NCBI GenBank assembly: GCA_003117195.1
Contig: BDSI01000256.1
Coordinates: forward strand, 1-64,000
Length of the DNA stretch: 64,000 nucleotides
Direction: 5' to 3'
Source: Eudorina sp. 2006-703-Eu-15
Lineage: Eukaryota > Chlorophyta > Chlorophyceae > Chlamydomonadales > Volvocaceae
In this document: piece by piece, positions 1 to 10,706 of the stretch
Numbering within the stretch: position 1 is the first letter of the stretch
Layout of the letters: each line of letters opens with the position of its first letter
The notes under the pieces: model-generated
What the model was told of the DNA's origin: nothing
The model's database searches: none
What the model saw: only the letters and a program-made list of their open reading frames with translations
Program-made: the position numbers and the translations under genes

Positions 1-266
1 GGGAAAGGTGGGCAAGTAGAGTCTGCGGTCTGTCGGGATGCGGGAAGGCTGCGGGATGGTCTGCGGGGGGCGTCCTTGCGGGGGGGGAGGCCCACCCTTC
101 AAAGGTGTCAAAGGCCGTGTAAGGTAAGGGAGGGGCCTCGACGGGTGGGGTGTATCACATCGCCGTCCCCCCTTTCCCCTCCCCTTCCCAATGTCCTATA
201 CCCTCCACTTCCCCAATAACAATACCAATTATACCAACTTCCTATACCCCTCCCCCCTCCCCCCAG

Positions 267-441
267 TCGGTGGTGGTGCACCAGCTCAGTCGGCGGACCT
301 CCCAGAACCCCTTCCGGAAGAACCGGGGGCGGGTGATGCGCGTGGCCTTCCACCCCACCAAGCCCTTCTTCTTTGTCGCCACGCAAAATCACGTGAGAGC
401 CAGGGAGGGCAGGAGAGGGAAGGGGAGGGCAGGAGAGGGAA

Positions 442-484
<43 letters not shown>

Positions 485-3400
485 AGGGGAGGGCAGGAGA
501 GGAAGGGGAGGGCAGGAGAGGGAAGGGGAGGGCAGGAGGGAAGGGAGGGCAGGAGAGGGAAGGGAGGGCAGGAGAGGGAAGGGGAGGGCAGGAGAGGGAA
601 GGGGAGGGCAGGAGAGGGAAGGGGAGGGCAGGAGAGGGGGGAAGGGGGAGGGCAGGAGAGGGAAGGGAGGCAGGAGAGGGAAGGGGAGGGCAGGAGAGGG
701 AAGGGGAGGGCAGGAGAGGGAAGGGGAGGGCAGGAGAGGAAGGGGGGGCAGGAGGGGAGGGGAGGCAGGAGAGGGAAGGGGAGGGCAGGAGAGGGAAGGG
801 CGAGGGCAGGAGAGGGGAAGGGGAGGAGGGCAGGAGAGGGAAGGGGAGGGCAGGAGAGGGAAGGGAGGGCAGGAGAGGAAGGGGAGGCAGGAGAGGGAAG
901 GGGAGGCAGGAGAGGGAAGGGGAGGGCAGGAGAGGAAGGGAGGGCAGGAGAGGAAGGGGAGGGCAGGAGAGGGAAGGGAGGGCAGGAGAGGGAAGGGAGA
1001 GGGCAGGAGAGGGAAGGGGAGGGCAGGAGAGGGAAGGGGAGGCAGGAGAGGGAAGGGGGGGGAGGGAGGGGGGGAGGAGAGGGAAGGGGAGGCAGGAGAG
1101 GGAAGGGGAGGGCAGGAGAGGGAAGGGGGGCAGGAGAGGGAAGGGGAGGCAGGAGAGGGAAGGGGAGGGCAGGAGAGGGAAGGGGAGGGCAGGAGAGGGA
1201 AGGGGAGGGCAGGAGAGGAAGGGGAGGCAGGAGAGGGAAGGGGAGGGCAGGAGAGGGAAGGGAGGGCAGGAGAGGGAAGGGAGGCAGGAGAGGGAAGGGG
1301 AGGCAGGAGAGGAAGGGGAGGGCAGGAGAGGGAAGGGGAGGGCAGGAGAGGGAAGGGGAGGCAGGAGAGGGAAGGGGAGGGCAGGAGAGGGAAGGGAGGG
1401 CAGGAGAGGGAAGGGAGGGCAGGAGAGGGAAGGGGAGGGCAGGAGAGGGAAGGGGAGGGCAGGAGAGGGAAGGGGAGGGCAGGAGAGGGAAGGGGAGGGC
1501 AGGAGAGGGAAGGGGAGGGCAGGGAGGAGGGGAGGGCAGGAGAGGAAGGGGAGGGCAGGAGAGGGAAGGGGAGGGCAGGAGAGAGGAAGGGGAGGGAGGG
1601 CAGGAGAGGGAAGGGGAGGGCAGGAGAGGGAAGGGGAGGGCAGGAGAGGGAAGGGAGGGCAGGAGAGGGAAGGGAGGGCAGGAGAGGGAAGGGAGGGCAG
1701 GAGAGGGAAGGGAGGGAGGAGAGGGGAGGGCAGGAGAGGGAAGGGGAGGGCAGGAGAGGGAAGGGAGGGCAGGAGAGGGGGAAGATACCGGTAATGGGTA
1801 GGCGTTGGAAGGGGTGGGGCGGGGTGCGGGGTCAGGAGCGCGGAGCGGGGAAGAGGAGGCACTGGGGATGGACGGGGTCCCTGGGTTTAATATAATATAA
1901 TATAATATAATATAATATAATATAATGAAACCCTACTTTTTAACCCCTAAAACCTTGTTCGCCCATCCCTGAGCATGTCTACCAATTTCCTATACCCCCA
2001 CCCTCCTTCCCCTCCCGGCCAACCCCCTGTCTTTCTTTAACTTTTTGTCCTCACGCCCCTCCCCCCGCCCCCCTCCCCCGCCCCCCTCCCCCCCTTCCAG
2101 GTCCGTGTGTACAACCTGGCGAAACAGGCGCTAGCCAAGAAGCTGTTGGGCGGTGGCGGCTCCATCAGTTGCCTTGCCGTACACCCCAGCGGGGACCACG
2201 TGCTGGTCGGCAGTGACGACAAGCGGGTGGCCTGGTACGACATGGACCTCTCCACGAAGCCGTACAAGGCGATGCGGTGAGCGATGTACGGCAAGCGGGA
2301 CCGAGGGGCCGTTGGGGTTGGGGGGCCTGGGTGGGGGCCCTGGGTGGGAGGGGGTGGGGGGCCTGGGTGGGAGGGGGTGGGGGGCCTGGGTGGGAGGGGG
2401 TGCCGAGCGGTGTGTGCCGCATCTCACTGGCGATGATCTCGAACGAACCCGCGGCACACACCGCCGAGGTACGGGGGGTCGGGTGGGTGGAGGCTGGGAT
2501 GTAGCACCTGGGGGTGCTTGGTGGCTGAGGAGGGGGGCAGGCGCGCGATCGGCGGCGGTGGGGCCGTCCGGGGCCAGCAGTGCAGTGCAGGGCAGTGCAG
2601 GGCAGGGCAGGGCAGTGCAGGGCTTCACCGAATGGCTGCACCACCACCACCATCACCACCACCACCTGAACCTGAACCACCACCACCACTACCTGCACCA
2701 CTACCTCTCTACCTGCCCTGCTGGCATAAGGGAGTGCAGAGGGTGCAGAGGGTGCAGTCACATGACCCCCCCCGTCGCTGCCGTACCTTACCGGGTACCC
2801 CTGGCCGCCTCCACGCTGACCCCTCCCACACCACGCCCTCTCCCCTCCCTTGCCTCCCCCTTCCCCCTTGTCCCTCCGCCCCCGCCCCCCCCCACCTCAC
2901 CCGCAACCCCCCACACAGCTACCATCAGCAGCCCCCCGCTCCGTGGCCTTCCACCGCTCCTACCCGCTCTTCGCCAGCAGCGCGGACGACGGCACCGTGC
3001 AGGTGGGTGGGTGGGTGGGCCAGAAAGGGGGCCAGAAGGGGGGCCCTGATGCCCGGTGGGCCCGAGGGCTGGACCCGGTAGCTCGAATATCGGGTTGCCC
3101 GCCGTCCCATCCGCCCGCCCCGGCCCGCGCCCATCCCGCCCCTCGCGCCCTCCGCTCCCTCCCGCCCTCCCTGCCCTGCCCCTGCCCCTGCCCCTGCCCC
3201 TGCCCCTGCCCCTGCCCCTGCCCCTGCCCCTGCCCCTGCCCCTGCCCCTGCCCTGCCCCTGCCCCTGCCCCTGCCCCTGCCCCTGCCCCTGCCCCTGCCC
3301 CTGCCCCTGCCCTGCCCCTGCCCCTGCCCCTGCCCCTGCCCCCCCTCTTCCCCCCTTCGCTGGAGATCCTGGTACACTCGAGTCTCTTTCGGATGTTCGC

Positions 3401-3704
3401 CCTGGCAGCAGCAGCGCAGTATAGATATGTGTATATGTCTACCAACTTCCCATAACCCCCCTCCCCCCCTCCCTCCCTCCCTCCCCCCTCCTCCCCCTCC
3501 CTCCCCCCTCGCCCCCCCCAGGTGTTCCACGGCATGGTGTACAGCGACCTGCTCACCAACCCGCTCATCGTGCCGGTCAAGATCCTGCGGGGGGGCCACT
3601 CGGTGGTGCGCAGCGAGGGGGTGCTGGACTGCGCCTTCCACCCCACCCAGCCCTGGATCTTCACAGCGGGGGCGGACGGCAAGGCGCTGCTGTACTGCAA
3701 CTGA
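267..3704 (+). CDS. BOP1: BOP1/ERB1 ribosome biogenesis WD40 protein, C-terminal part (5' end outside window)
   Basis: Exons read: 267-392, 2101-2276, 2919-3002, 3522-3704 (stop TGA). They encode the C-terminal WD40 blades of the BOP1/ERB1 family, a nucleolar protein of the PeBoW complex needed for 27S pre-rRNA processing and 60S subunit assembly. Recognisable stretches are [88 protein letters not shown] and [15 protein letters not shown], in the family's order. Introns are GT-AG; phases are 0, 2 and 0. Exon 3 joins in the expected frame only if one C is added to the C-run at 2932-2937 (see findings). Upstream exons, including the N-terminal BOP1NT domain, lie before base 1. Family assignment is secure; exon edges are inferred. 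Confidence 0.93.
393..2100 (+). repeat. Large BOP1 intron with G-rich minisatellite
   Basis: This 1.7-kb intron is mostly a tandem array (about 398-1776) of a roughly 20-bp purine unit, GGGCAGGAGAGGGAAGGGGA, with many one- or two-base length variants. It is interrupted by an unbroken run of 42 G at 442-483. After it come eight TATAA pentamers (about 1888-1926). A copy of the intronic repeat CTACCAATTTCCTATACCCC lies at about 1979-1998, just before the C/T-rich 3' end. The long open reading frames crossing the array on both strands are products of the repeat, not genes. Confidence 0.9.
3171..3345 (+). repeat. CCCTGC hexamer tandem repeat
   Basis: About 28 copies of CCTGCC with two single-base phase slips, in the last BOP1 intron. 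The predicted Pro-Ala or Pro-Leu peptides across it are not genes. Confidence 0.9.
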
Positions 3705-5792
3705 GGGGGGGAGGGGCGTGAGGGGGAGGGTGAAGAAGGACCGCTTTGCCGCCTCGGTGTACAGTTGCACGGCTGTGCGGCTGGGGTTTGCTGTACGACT
3801 GTACGATTTTCTCTTCGCGTGTCGTGCAATGCAACGACGGCTGGGGGCTGATGGGGGGGCGGGGACGTTACGGAAGGCGCAGACGCGGGGAGGGGTATAG
3901 GAAATGGGTAGACATACACTTGAAGCTGCGCTACAGCTGCTGCCGGAGATATAGCAACGGTCCGATATCGGGGTACTGCACCCCTTCGCTGCACCCGGGG
4001 GGCGTCCAAGCGACGATGATATCGTCGTAGGCCTCCTTGAGGGGGGTTGGTGAAGGTGAGGGAGGGCGGAGGAGGAAGAGGGGGAGGGGTTTGGGTTCCG
4101 GAGCGCCTTGTGCGTTGGGTTGAGACTGAGGGGCTTACACCGCATCGTGTTCGGGCGCTGCGGGGGCGTCTACCTCTGTCTCCCCCTCCCCTTCCCTCCC
4201 TCTCTCTCCATCTCTCGGAGAGACAGACGGGCGACTCCCCCCCGGCCTAGACTACCTCCCCCGGGGGGGCGCCTTAACGATAGGAGGGAGGGGTGGCTGG
4301 CGCTTTGTGGCGGGGAGGGAGGTGGGGACGCGAGGGGGGGGGGTACGGGGGTCGACCGACCGCGTCCGCGTCCGCAACCCCGATCATAGCCGCGAGGGGA
4401 AAATCCCTGGAGGGGAGGGGAGGCTATGGGGGGGAGGGGGGGGCGCTTGGATGAGGCAGATGGCACCGTTTGCTGTGCGGTGTCAACGCCCCGAGTCCGA
4501 CTGCGATCGCCCCTTCCTCCCCCCTCCCCCGTGCCCACCATGGGATATGTGCTAAACCTTGGAAGAAGCGCGCTGGAGGGTGCTGGACGAAGTGGCTCGT
4601 GGGGGGAGGGCCCGGGGGCCGGGGAGGCTGGGGTGCGCGGATACCGGTTTGACACCGCTTTGACGACGTCGGGTCATGTCATGTCATGTCATGTCGTGTG
4701 TGGACTGTGTGGACTGTGTGCGCGCAACGAACGAGCCGCAGTAGGCAGGGGGGTGTAGGTGGGACCGGGCGGGCGGAGGGGGGGGGGAGGGATGGATATC
4801 GTCGGCGGTTGGGCGGCGAACCACCACCGGGTCTGTCGGGTGCGATGGGGGAGGAAGGGCCGGCAGGCAGCCCCCGGCAGCCCCGTCCGCCGGCATAAAT
4901 CACTCATGAACCCTTAGTCATGAGTGCACCATGGATTGAGAAGATATGTTACAGTGAACCCCACAAAGGGAGTCCTGGGTGCTAACCAGGGGCCAGGCCG
5001 CCTCTTTTACCGTCAGTGCGCCGCAGAGCGCCCGCCGCAGCCCTGTCTTCGACCGCCGCCCCCTCCCTAGGCTCCCCCTCCCCTTCAAGGACATCGCTCC
5101 GTGTCGGAAGGGCTCGCAGCAGCACCAGCAGCAGCACCACCACCACCACCACCACCAGCAGCAGCACCACCACCACCAGCAGGGCGGTGGAGGTGTACCC
5201 CGGTGGTGACCAGTCCTCAGCCAACCCCGCAGTCCCCGACCTCCACCGCCCTGCACCCCACCACCGTCAGGTCCGCCACCACGCCATCTCTACCCCCCCC
5301 CCCATGACACACCCACACAAAGCACCCACCCACACCCGCTGCCGGAGCTGCTGCTGGGGCTGGGGCTGCTGGGGCTGCTGCTGGGGCTGGGGCTGGGGCT
5401 GGCGGTTCTCGCTGGCTCCAGCCGCGGACCTCACCGCGGACCTCACCGCCTCACACGCGACCCGGGTGCCGTCGATACAGCGCACACCGTCATCCCATCG
5501 GGGCGTCACCGACCCACCGACCGACCCACCGACCGACCCACCGGCCGACGTCCGCAGATCCGCAGCCACTGCAACTGCCGCTGCTAGCGCAGTAGCAGCT
5601 GCTTTGCGCCTGTCAGTACCCGCCTGTCAGTACCCGCCCGCCCGCCTGACCCCAGCCCGGAACCGCCAACCCCCCCGGATCCGCATGTGGTGGGGATCCG
5701 CATCTGGGTCCACACCCGTTCCGGTCCGGAGGAGGGTGCCGGATCCGCCGGATCCGGTTCCCGATCCGCATTGCGTGCCGATAAGTGATCGT
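3705..5792. other. Intergenic region between BOP1 and the JTB-like gene
   Basis: No gene recognised. It holds an inverted copy of the dispersed intronic repeat (about 3892-3947), a CATGT tandem (about 4674-4695), a CAG/CAC tract (5118-5182) and GACC-type short tandems near 5510-5545. TTACA at 4949-4953 is TGTAA on the minus strand and could be a polyadenylation signal for the JTB-like gene, which would imply an 840-base 3' UTR. This is inference. Confidence 0.5.
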
Positions 5793-6899
5793 TCACAGGT
5801 GCCGGATCCGGATCTTGCGCCAGTACACCACCGGCAGCGACAGCCCCAGCAGCCCGCACATCAGCAGCTCGAACTTGAGCAGCGGCATGTGCACCAGGCC
5901 GCCCCCCGCCGCCGCCGCCGCCGCCACCTCCGCCGCCAGCGCCTGCTGGTGCGCCACCACCGTCTTCTCCGTGCAGCTGCGCACCACCCGGATGCTGCCG
6001 GCGCCCGGGGCGGGGCTCTCGTCGCGGTCGTCGTCGATGTGCACGTCGGGAGGGTAGGGGTAGGTCAGGACCACCTGACGGCCGGGGGTGAGGTGGGGTC
6101 GGGAGAGGGGTGGGGAGAGGGGTGAGGTGGGGTGGGGAGAGGGGTGCGGCGGGTGGGGTAGGAGGGAGGGAGGGTGTGAAAGGGAGGGAGGGAGGGCGGA
6201 AGCGAGGGAGGGAGGGAGGGAGGGCGGAAGAGAGGGAGGGAGGGAGGGAGGGAGGGGGGTAAGAGTGACCCGGTACCGGATAAGGATTCACGCCGTCTCG
6301 CATCGCTGTATCTGTTGGGGCGGGGATAACAGCGCAAGCCTTGCAGCAACCCCCTCCTCGCTTTCCGGATCTCACAGCATAGTGCGCTGGCCAGGGACTC
6401 TTTGCACCGTCGGTCTGCGCAGATCGAGGCCGCCAAAGCGCAACCCTCCCCCATCACCTCCTCCCCCCTTTCCCCTCCCCCGCAACCCAAGACACACACG
6501 CAAACGCCCGGCCCCTGCCTCCCCCCGCCCAACGTTCACGTTCTTACGGGGAAGCTACCCTTCTGGCTATCGTCTGTGGTGCACTGCAGCAGCTCCTTGA
6601 AGCCGGTGTCAGCACAGTACCGCTCTATCTCCTCGCTCTCCTGGCATTGCGAGCAGCCACCTGAAGTCCAACGCCGAATCCACGTTCTATTGGAACCAAA
6701 GCGGGTTACGGCAAGCCCCTTGGAGAAGACCACGCTCTCTACCTGAAAGCTTGCAATACAAGTGCTTGGTGGCCTCGTTGACTCGCCTAGCCATTCCATT
6801 CCTTGTGTCGACTAGGCCATACCTCCAAGCTGAACAGTATGGTACCGTAAGTAGCGCAATTACTGCGCTCGTTAAAACGGCTCTCAGGACTGGCGACAT
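5793..6899 (-). CDS. JTB-like single-pass membrane protein
   Basis: Three exons in transcript order: 6899-6823, 6749-6548, 6074-5793 (stop TGA). Introns are GT-AG with phases 2 and 0; the product is about 186 residues. The N-terminus is a signal peptide (MSPVLRAVLTSAVIALLTVP). A cysteine-rich lumenal segment follows (GGCSQCQESEEIERYC, GFKELLQC, VVRSC), then a transmembrane helix (LLKFELLMCGLLGLSLPVVY) and a short basic tail (WRKIRIRHL). The CxxC, the later cysteine before GF-E, the Ser-Cys pair before the membrane helix and the basic tail match the layout of JTB (jumping translocation breakpoint) proteins, known from human as a small type I membrane protein tied to mitosis and mitochondria. 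An Ala run lengthens the middle relative to the 146-residue human protein. An in-frame upstream ATG at 6926 exists; 6899 is preferred because it starts directly at the signal peptide. Family call is from memory. Confidence 0.6.
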
Positions 6900-7075
6900 C
6901 TTCGCCCGATGGTCTAAATTTGTCACTCGCTTTTAAGCACGACGGTTATTACGGGTAATCAGTAAACATGCAAATACTATATAATTCGCATTTGTTATTT
7001 TGATGCAAGTTGTGAGAAATTCAGCACCGTAATTACAGCAACCGAGTACCCGACACAACCGTACGACGTAGACAG
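6900..7075. promoter_or_regulatory. AT-rich upstream region of the JTB-like gene
   Basis: A short AT-rich island (tract around 6965-7010) in GC-rich surroundings, directly upstream of the minus-strand JTB-like start. It is likely the promoter and, if the plus-strand candidate at 7076 is real, may be bidirectional. No defined box was identified. Confidence 0.35.
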
Positions 7076-7429
7076 GTGCATCTACAGCAGCGCCCCAAAC
7101 GGCAAGTGCGCAAGCGCAAGAGCACGGGCGCAGCCATCTCCATGGCCCCGCGTGACATCGCCTTCAAGTGCGAGGAGGCGCACTCCACAGCCCGGCACGT
7201 CCCAGCCGCCTGCCCTGTACGGCACTCACCGGGCAGCCCGACCAACATCCTCCCATTACCGCTTACCCTCTCCCTCGCCCTCGACCGAGCGGCGGTTCCG
7301 TTGGAAGGAGTCGCCATCGGCTGTTTTGTTGGAAAGGCGCGTACGGAGATGGACTGGTACGGAGGCGGTCTCGGAGCGGTGGGTAGGAGGAAACGACGAA
7401 TCGACCAACCGAAGTCAAGCAAGACTTGA
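7076..7429 (+). CDS. Possible exon of unidentified basic protein
   Basis: An open stretch of 117 codons follows an acceptor-like GTAGACAG and ends at TGA. The first part (RPKRQVRKRKSTGAAISMAP, then RDIAFKCEEAH) has GC3-rich codons as in genuine exons here; the remainder looks less protein-like. No start codon or upstream exon was found, and no family is recognised. It could be a chance reading frame. Confidence 0.25.
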   Translation: MHLQQRPKRQVRKRKSTGAAISMAPRDIAFKCEEAHSTARHVPAACPVRHSPGSPTNILPLPLTLSLALDRAAVPLEGVAIGCFVGKARTEMDWYGGGLGAVGRRKRRIDQPKSSKT

Positions 7430-8628
7430 TGCATGCTAGCTAGTTTAAATGTCGAATAGTTTCAACCTTCAATTGCGCTGCTTCTTCCGATCAGCTTCGA
7501 TCGCCTGTGGTTCAGAGGCCTCCGTCAGTGACACGCAATCGTACACATGCAAGGGGACAGTGCAGTGCACTCGAACGGCATCAGCGACGTGTAAGTGGGT
7601 GGCCCCACCTCTTGTCGGCCTCTCACCATCCCCTGATCCGCACACCTGGGCGCGTGGTCCTTTCCCACACACCCGGCATCGCCCCACCGCCCGCGCCGTG
7701 GCCCCACCCCCTCTGCCTCCACACACGCACCTCGGCCGGGGCCGGGCCGCGCGCGCGCCATAATTACACCCCTGGGGTGCGGGCCTCCTCTCTAAAGCAC
7801 CCCTGGAGAAGAATGTGGTCAACAAGGCGCCCAGCGCGCGCGCTACCAGGTGTCAACACAGCGCACGTCACGTCACGTCACGTCACGTCACGCGAGATGG
7901 GATGCGCGCGAGCGGCGCCCAAACCGTTCAACCCCGGTGGCCCTCTCGCGCCCTCTCGCTCCCTTCCTCCCTCCAAGGCCTCTCCGCCTCTCCAAAGGCC
8001 AAAGGAAGGAAAAGCGCTCGGAAGGGAGGGGAGGGACCCCACCGGCCTCCCCTCCCCCATTGGTCCGCCACGCCTCACACGCACCCACCAGTGCCATCCT
8101 GCAGCCGCCTCCCCCCCTCGAACCGTATCTGCTCCTCCTCCGTATATTTGTGCTAGGGTTTATCCTACATCCCTACTGCTGTCTGCCACGAGTACCAGAT
8201 AGACCCACCATCACCACCACCACCGAGCTAAGTAGCCAAGGTACACACCGACCCGAGATCGCTGACGTTGCAGGTGGGAGATGGCCCCTCCCACCGGGCA
8301 TTCCCCCCCCACCACCACCGTACACCGATGTCAGCCCACCCGCCGGCCAACACCCGCCGGCCCCTCGGAGGTCCGCTGCGTGGGATGTGGGGGGTTTTGG
8401 GGACCACTGCGCTGAACAAGTGCGCCCTGCATGGCCGTCCAGCCAGGTCATTGCTCCTGCCTAAGAAAACACACAAGCACGAGACACACACCCACACATA
8501 CACACATACACACACACGTGTGTTTGTTTGTGGGGCCTTATCCGCAGTCCTCACCAATAACCTCCTCACCGGGCAGCATTATCCCCACCCCCCAAACCCC
8601 CCGTCCTGCCACCCACCTGCCCAACCAG
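7430..8628. other. Unassigned region with short tandems
   Basis: No convincing gene. It contains a CACGT tandem (about 7864-7892, six copies) and a CA-rich tract near 8470-8522. An open plus-strand stretch around 8260-8460 was considered but has no supporting motif. Confidence 0.4.
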
Positions 8629-8791
8629 GCCCCTGGAAAGCCTCAACGACCCCAACCCGTACGGCGCAGGCCCATCCGGACCCTACGCTGCCGCAGCGGC
8701 ACTGCGCGGCGCGCGACACCTCCTTGCGGCGCCTCCCCTCCCCTTCATGCCGACTCTTCCAGCGGCCATGATCCGCCTGTCCGCGCTTTGA
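8629..8791 (+). CDS. Possible C-terminal exon of unidentified protein
   Basis: After an acceptor CCCAACCAG, the frame entering at phase 2 reads LESLNDPNPYGAGPSGPYAA, then ALRGARHLLAAPPLPFMP and ends with TGA at 8789-8791. The composition and codon choice look like a genuine exon. No upstream exon with matching phase could be fixed, and the family is not recognised. Confidence 0.35.
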
Positions 8792-9737
8792 TCCCCAAAC
8801 CGAACACCCCCAGGCCTTCACACAGACAGGTGGTTGCGGGGTTGCCCTTTGAGACCGCTGTACCCGGGGGGGGGGAGGGGGCCACCCTGTCGGGGGCAGT
8901 CCGACCTCACCTCCCTCTCCCCTTTCCTGCCTGCGCCGCCTCCTCCTCCCCCCCCTCCCCCTCCTCCTCCTCCTCCTCCAGAGGTTGCCGGAGCAGTCGG
9001 GGGGTGGGTGTGTGCCGCCGTCAAGAGGTGTGGTGGTGTGGGATGTGGGATGTGGGTGGGTGTGTTGGGGGTTGGGGGTTGTCGCATTCCCGTCCACCCG
9101 CCCACAGTCCAGACCAGCTCCGTCCAGCCCACCGCGGACCACCGAGGAGGCGCCGGGCCAGGCGGACCCCTCCCCCTGCCTCTGCCCCTGCCCCTCTCCG
9201 AGCCCGATCATCCCCACGCGCCGGTGACCTGCGTCGCCCTCACCCTCACCCTCACTGCATCGGGGCCCCCGGACACATCAGTCGGTACCAGTCCCGGTCT
9301 GCATAACCTCACACATACACACCTGGGTTCGGTCGGGCGGGTTTCTTTCCTAAACATACATGCTTCAATCCCGCCAATGCAGCACGAGACACACACACAC
9401 ACACGCACACACATATACACACACATATACACACACATGCAATCACCTGTGCCCCCACGCATTACATGATGACACGACTACGCTACCCTGCATTACTACC
9501 GCCAGCAGCAGCCTGCTCCCCCTTCCCCTCCCCCCTGCGGGCATATGCCCCGGCACGTCGCCTCGCCGGTCAGAAGCTCTAGACAGCCCCACCCACCCCC
9601 CTGGAGTCCGTCCCCTGCGCCTTTCCGCTCTTTTCCTCGTGCGAGCCCAAACCCCCACCCCACCACCACGCATTTCACTTGTATCCCTCCCCACACCATC
9701 CCCACCACCCCCACCACACACACCCGCCCGCCCCTCC
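8792..9737. other. Unassigned region with CA-rich tract
   Basis: No gene recognised. It holds CTC and GT-rich tracts, a copy of the dispersed GGCGGGTTTCTTTCCTAAAC element (about 9331-9355) and a CA/TA microsatellite (about 9384-9440). Confidence 0.4.
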
Positions 9738-9957
9738 TCATTGGGGCGCCCCCCCCGCCAGCCGCCTCCGCAGCGCCATCGCATCCACCGCCAGCTGCTG
9801 CGTCGTGACCGCCCCGAACTCCAGATTCTGACTGGCCTTGACGGTGGCCGAAATCAGTCGGGCGCCGTCCTGCACACCGCTGCCGGCGGCACCCGCCCGC
9901 GCGGCCGCGGCTGCGGCGGCCGCCGCCGCAGCGTCCGGCACCTTGAGGCGTGGGACC
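9738..9957 (-). CDS. Possible C-terminal exon of unidentified protein
   Basis: Read on the minus strand after a clean acceptor (CCCCTTTGCAG), this 72-codon frame entering at phase 2 gives VPRLKVPD, an Ala run, then GARLISATVKASQNLEFGAV and TTQQLAVDAMALRRRLAGG before a stop. It lies downstream of the SPATA4-like gene on the same strand but after that gene's stop codon, so it would be a separate gene. No family recognised; partner exons not found. Confidence 0.35.
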
Positions 9958-10706
9958 CTGCAAAGGGGAGGAGGAGGTTGAGGAGGAGGTTGAGGAGGAA
10001 GGGGAGGAGGTTGAGGAGGAGGTTGAGGAGGCGGAGGGTGAAGAGGGAAGTGCGAGGGGTGCGGGGACGCGGGGCATGTTTGGAAGGTAAGGACTGCATG
10101 AGTTGATCGGCAGGCAGCCCGACTGTGTGTGTCCCTAGGTGCGACTGTGTGGGGTGGCGGGGTGGGGGTGGGGGGCAGGTATGCTGCGCCGCTGGGGAAG
10201 GGGGCGGAGGCCCCTACATCGCCTATGGCCCCTGTGTCGTCCGGGTTGTCCCCGGGTACAGAACGGGGGGGGGGGGGCGCGTGCGGATCTGAGCCACGGA
10301 GCGCGGACCCCCCCTGGAGCCCCGGACGGGCAGTGGGACTGACGGGCGGGGTCCGTGAGAACCCTCCCGCGCACCCACCACCCGGGTCGCGCGGGTCGAG
10401 TCCCACATCCGATCGGCGACTGGGCTTCCTATCTCTGCCTGAAGTGTCTGCCTGTCTGTCTGTCTGTCTTTCTGTCTGTCTGTCTGTCTGTCTGATCTGT
10501 CCGTTCGTCCTGTGCCGTCAACACCACCACCATTCCACCACCGCGGATTGCTGCAAACAATGAAATTTCCGCTGCGCCAGGTGGGGGTCGCGGCAGTGCG
10601 GCGGGCAAAAAGAATGCGGGCGAGAGCATGGGAAGGGGGGGAGGGAGAGGGGAGGTTGCAGGGGGCCCATCGCCCAACCCCCGGCTGCTGCTGCTTAGGG
10701 CGGGGC
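9958..10706. other. Spacer with GAGGTTGAG and TCTG tandems
   Basis: Contains a GAGGAGGTTGAG-type tandem (9966-10036), a 12-G run near 10267-10278 and a TGTC/TCTG tetranucleotide repeat (10444-10495). No coding sequence supported. Confidence 0.6.

Noticed and set aside
108..1895. Long open frames on both strands encoding Pro/Leu/Ser or Gly/Arg/Glu repeats
   Set aside because: They are translations of the BOP1-intron minisatellite and shift frame with each length variant.
5267..5569. Frames over the GACCGACCCACC and CAGCAGCACCAC tracts
   Set aside because: Repeat translations without splice or domain support.
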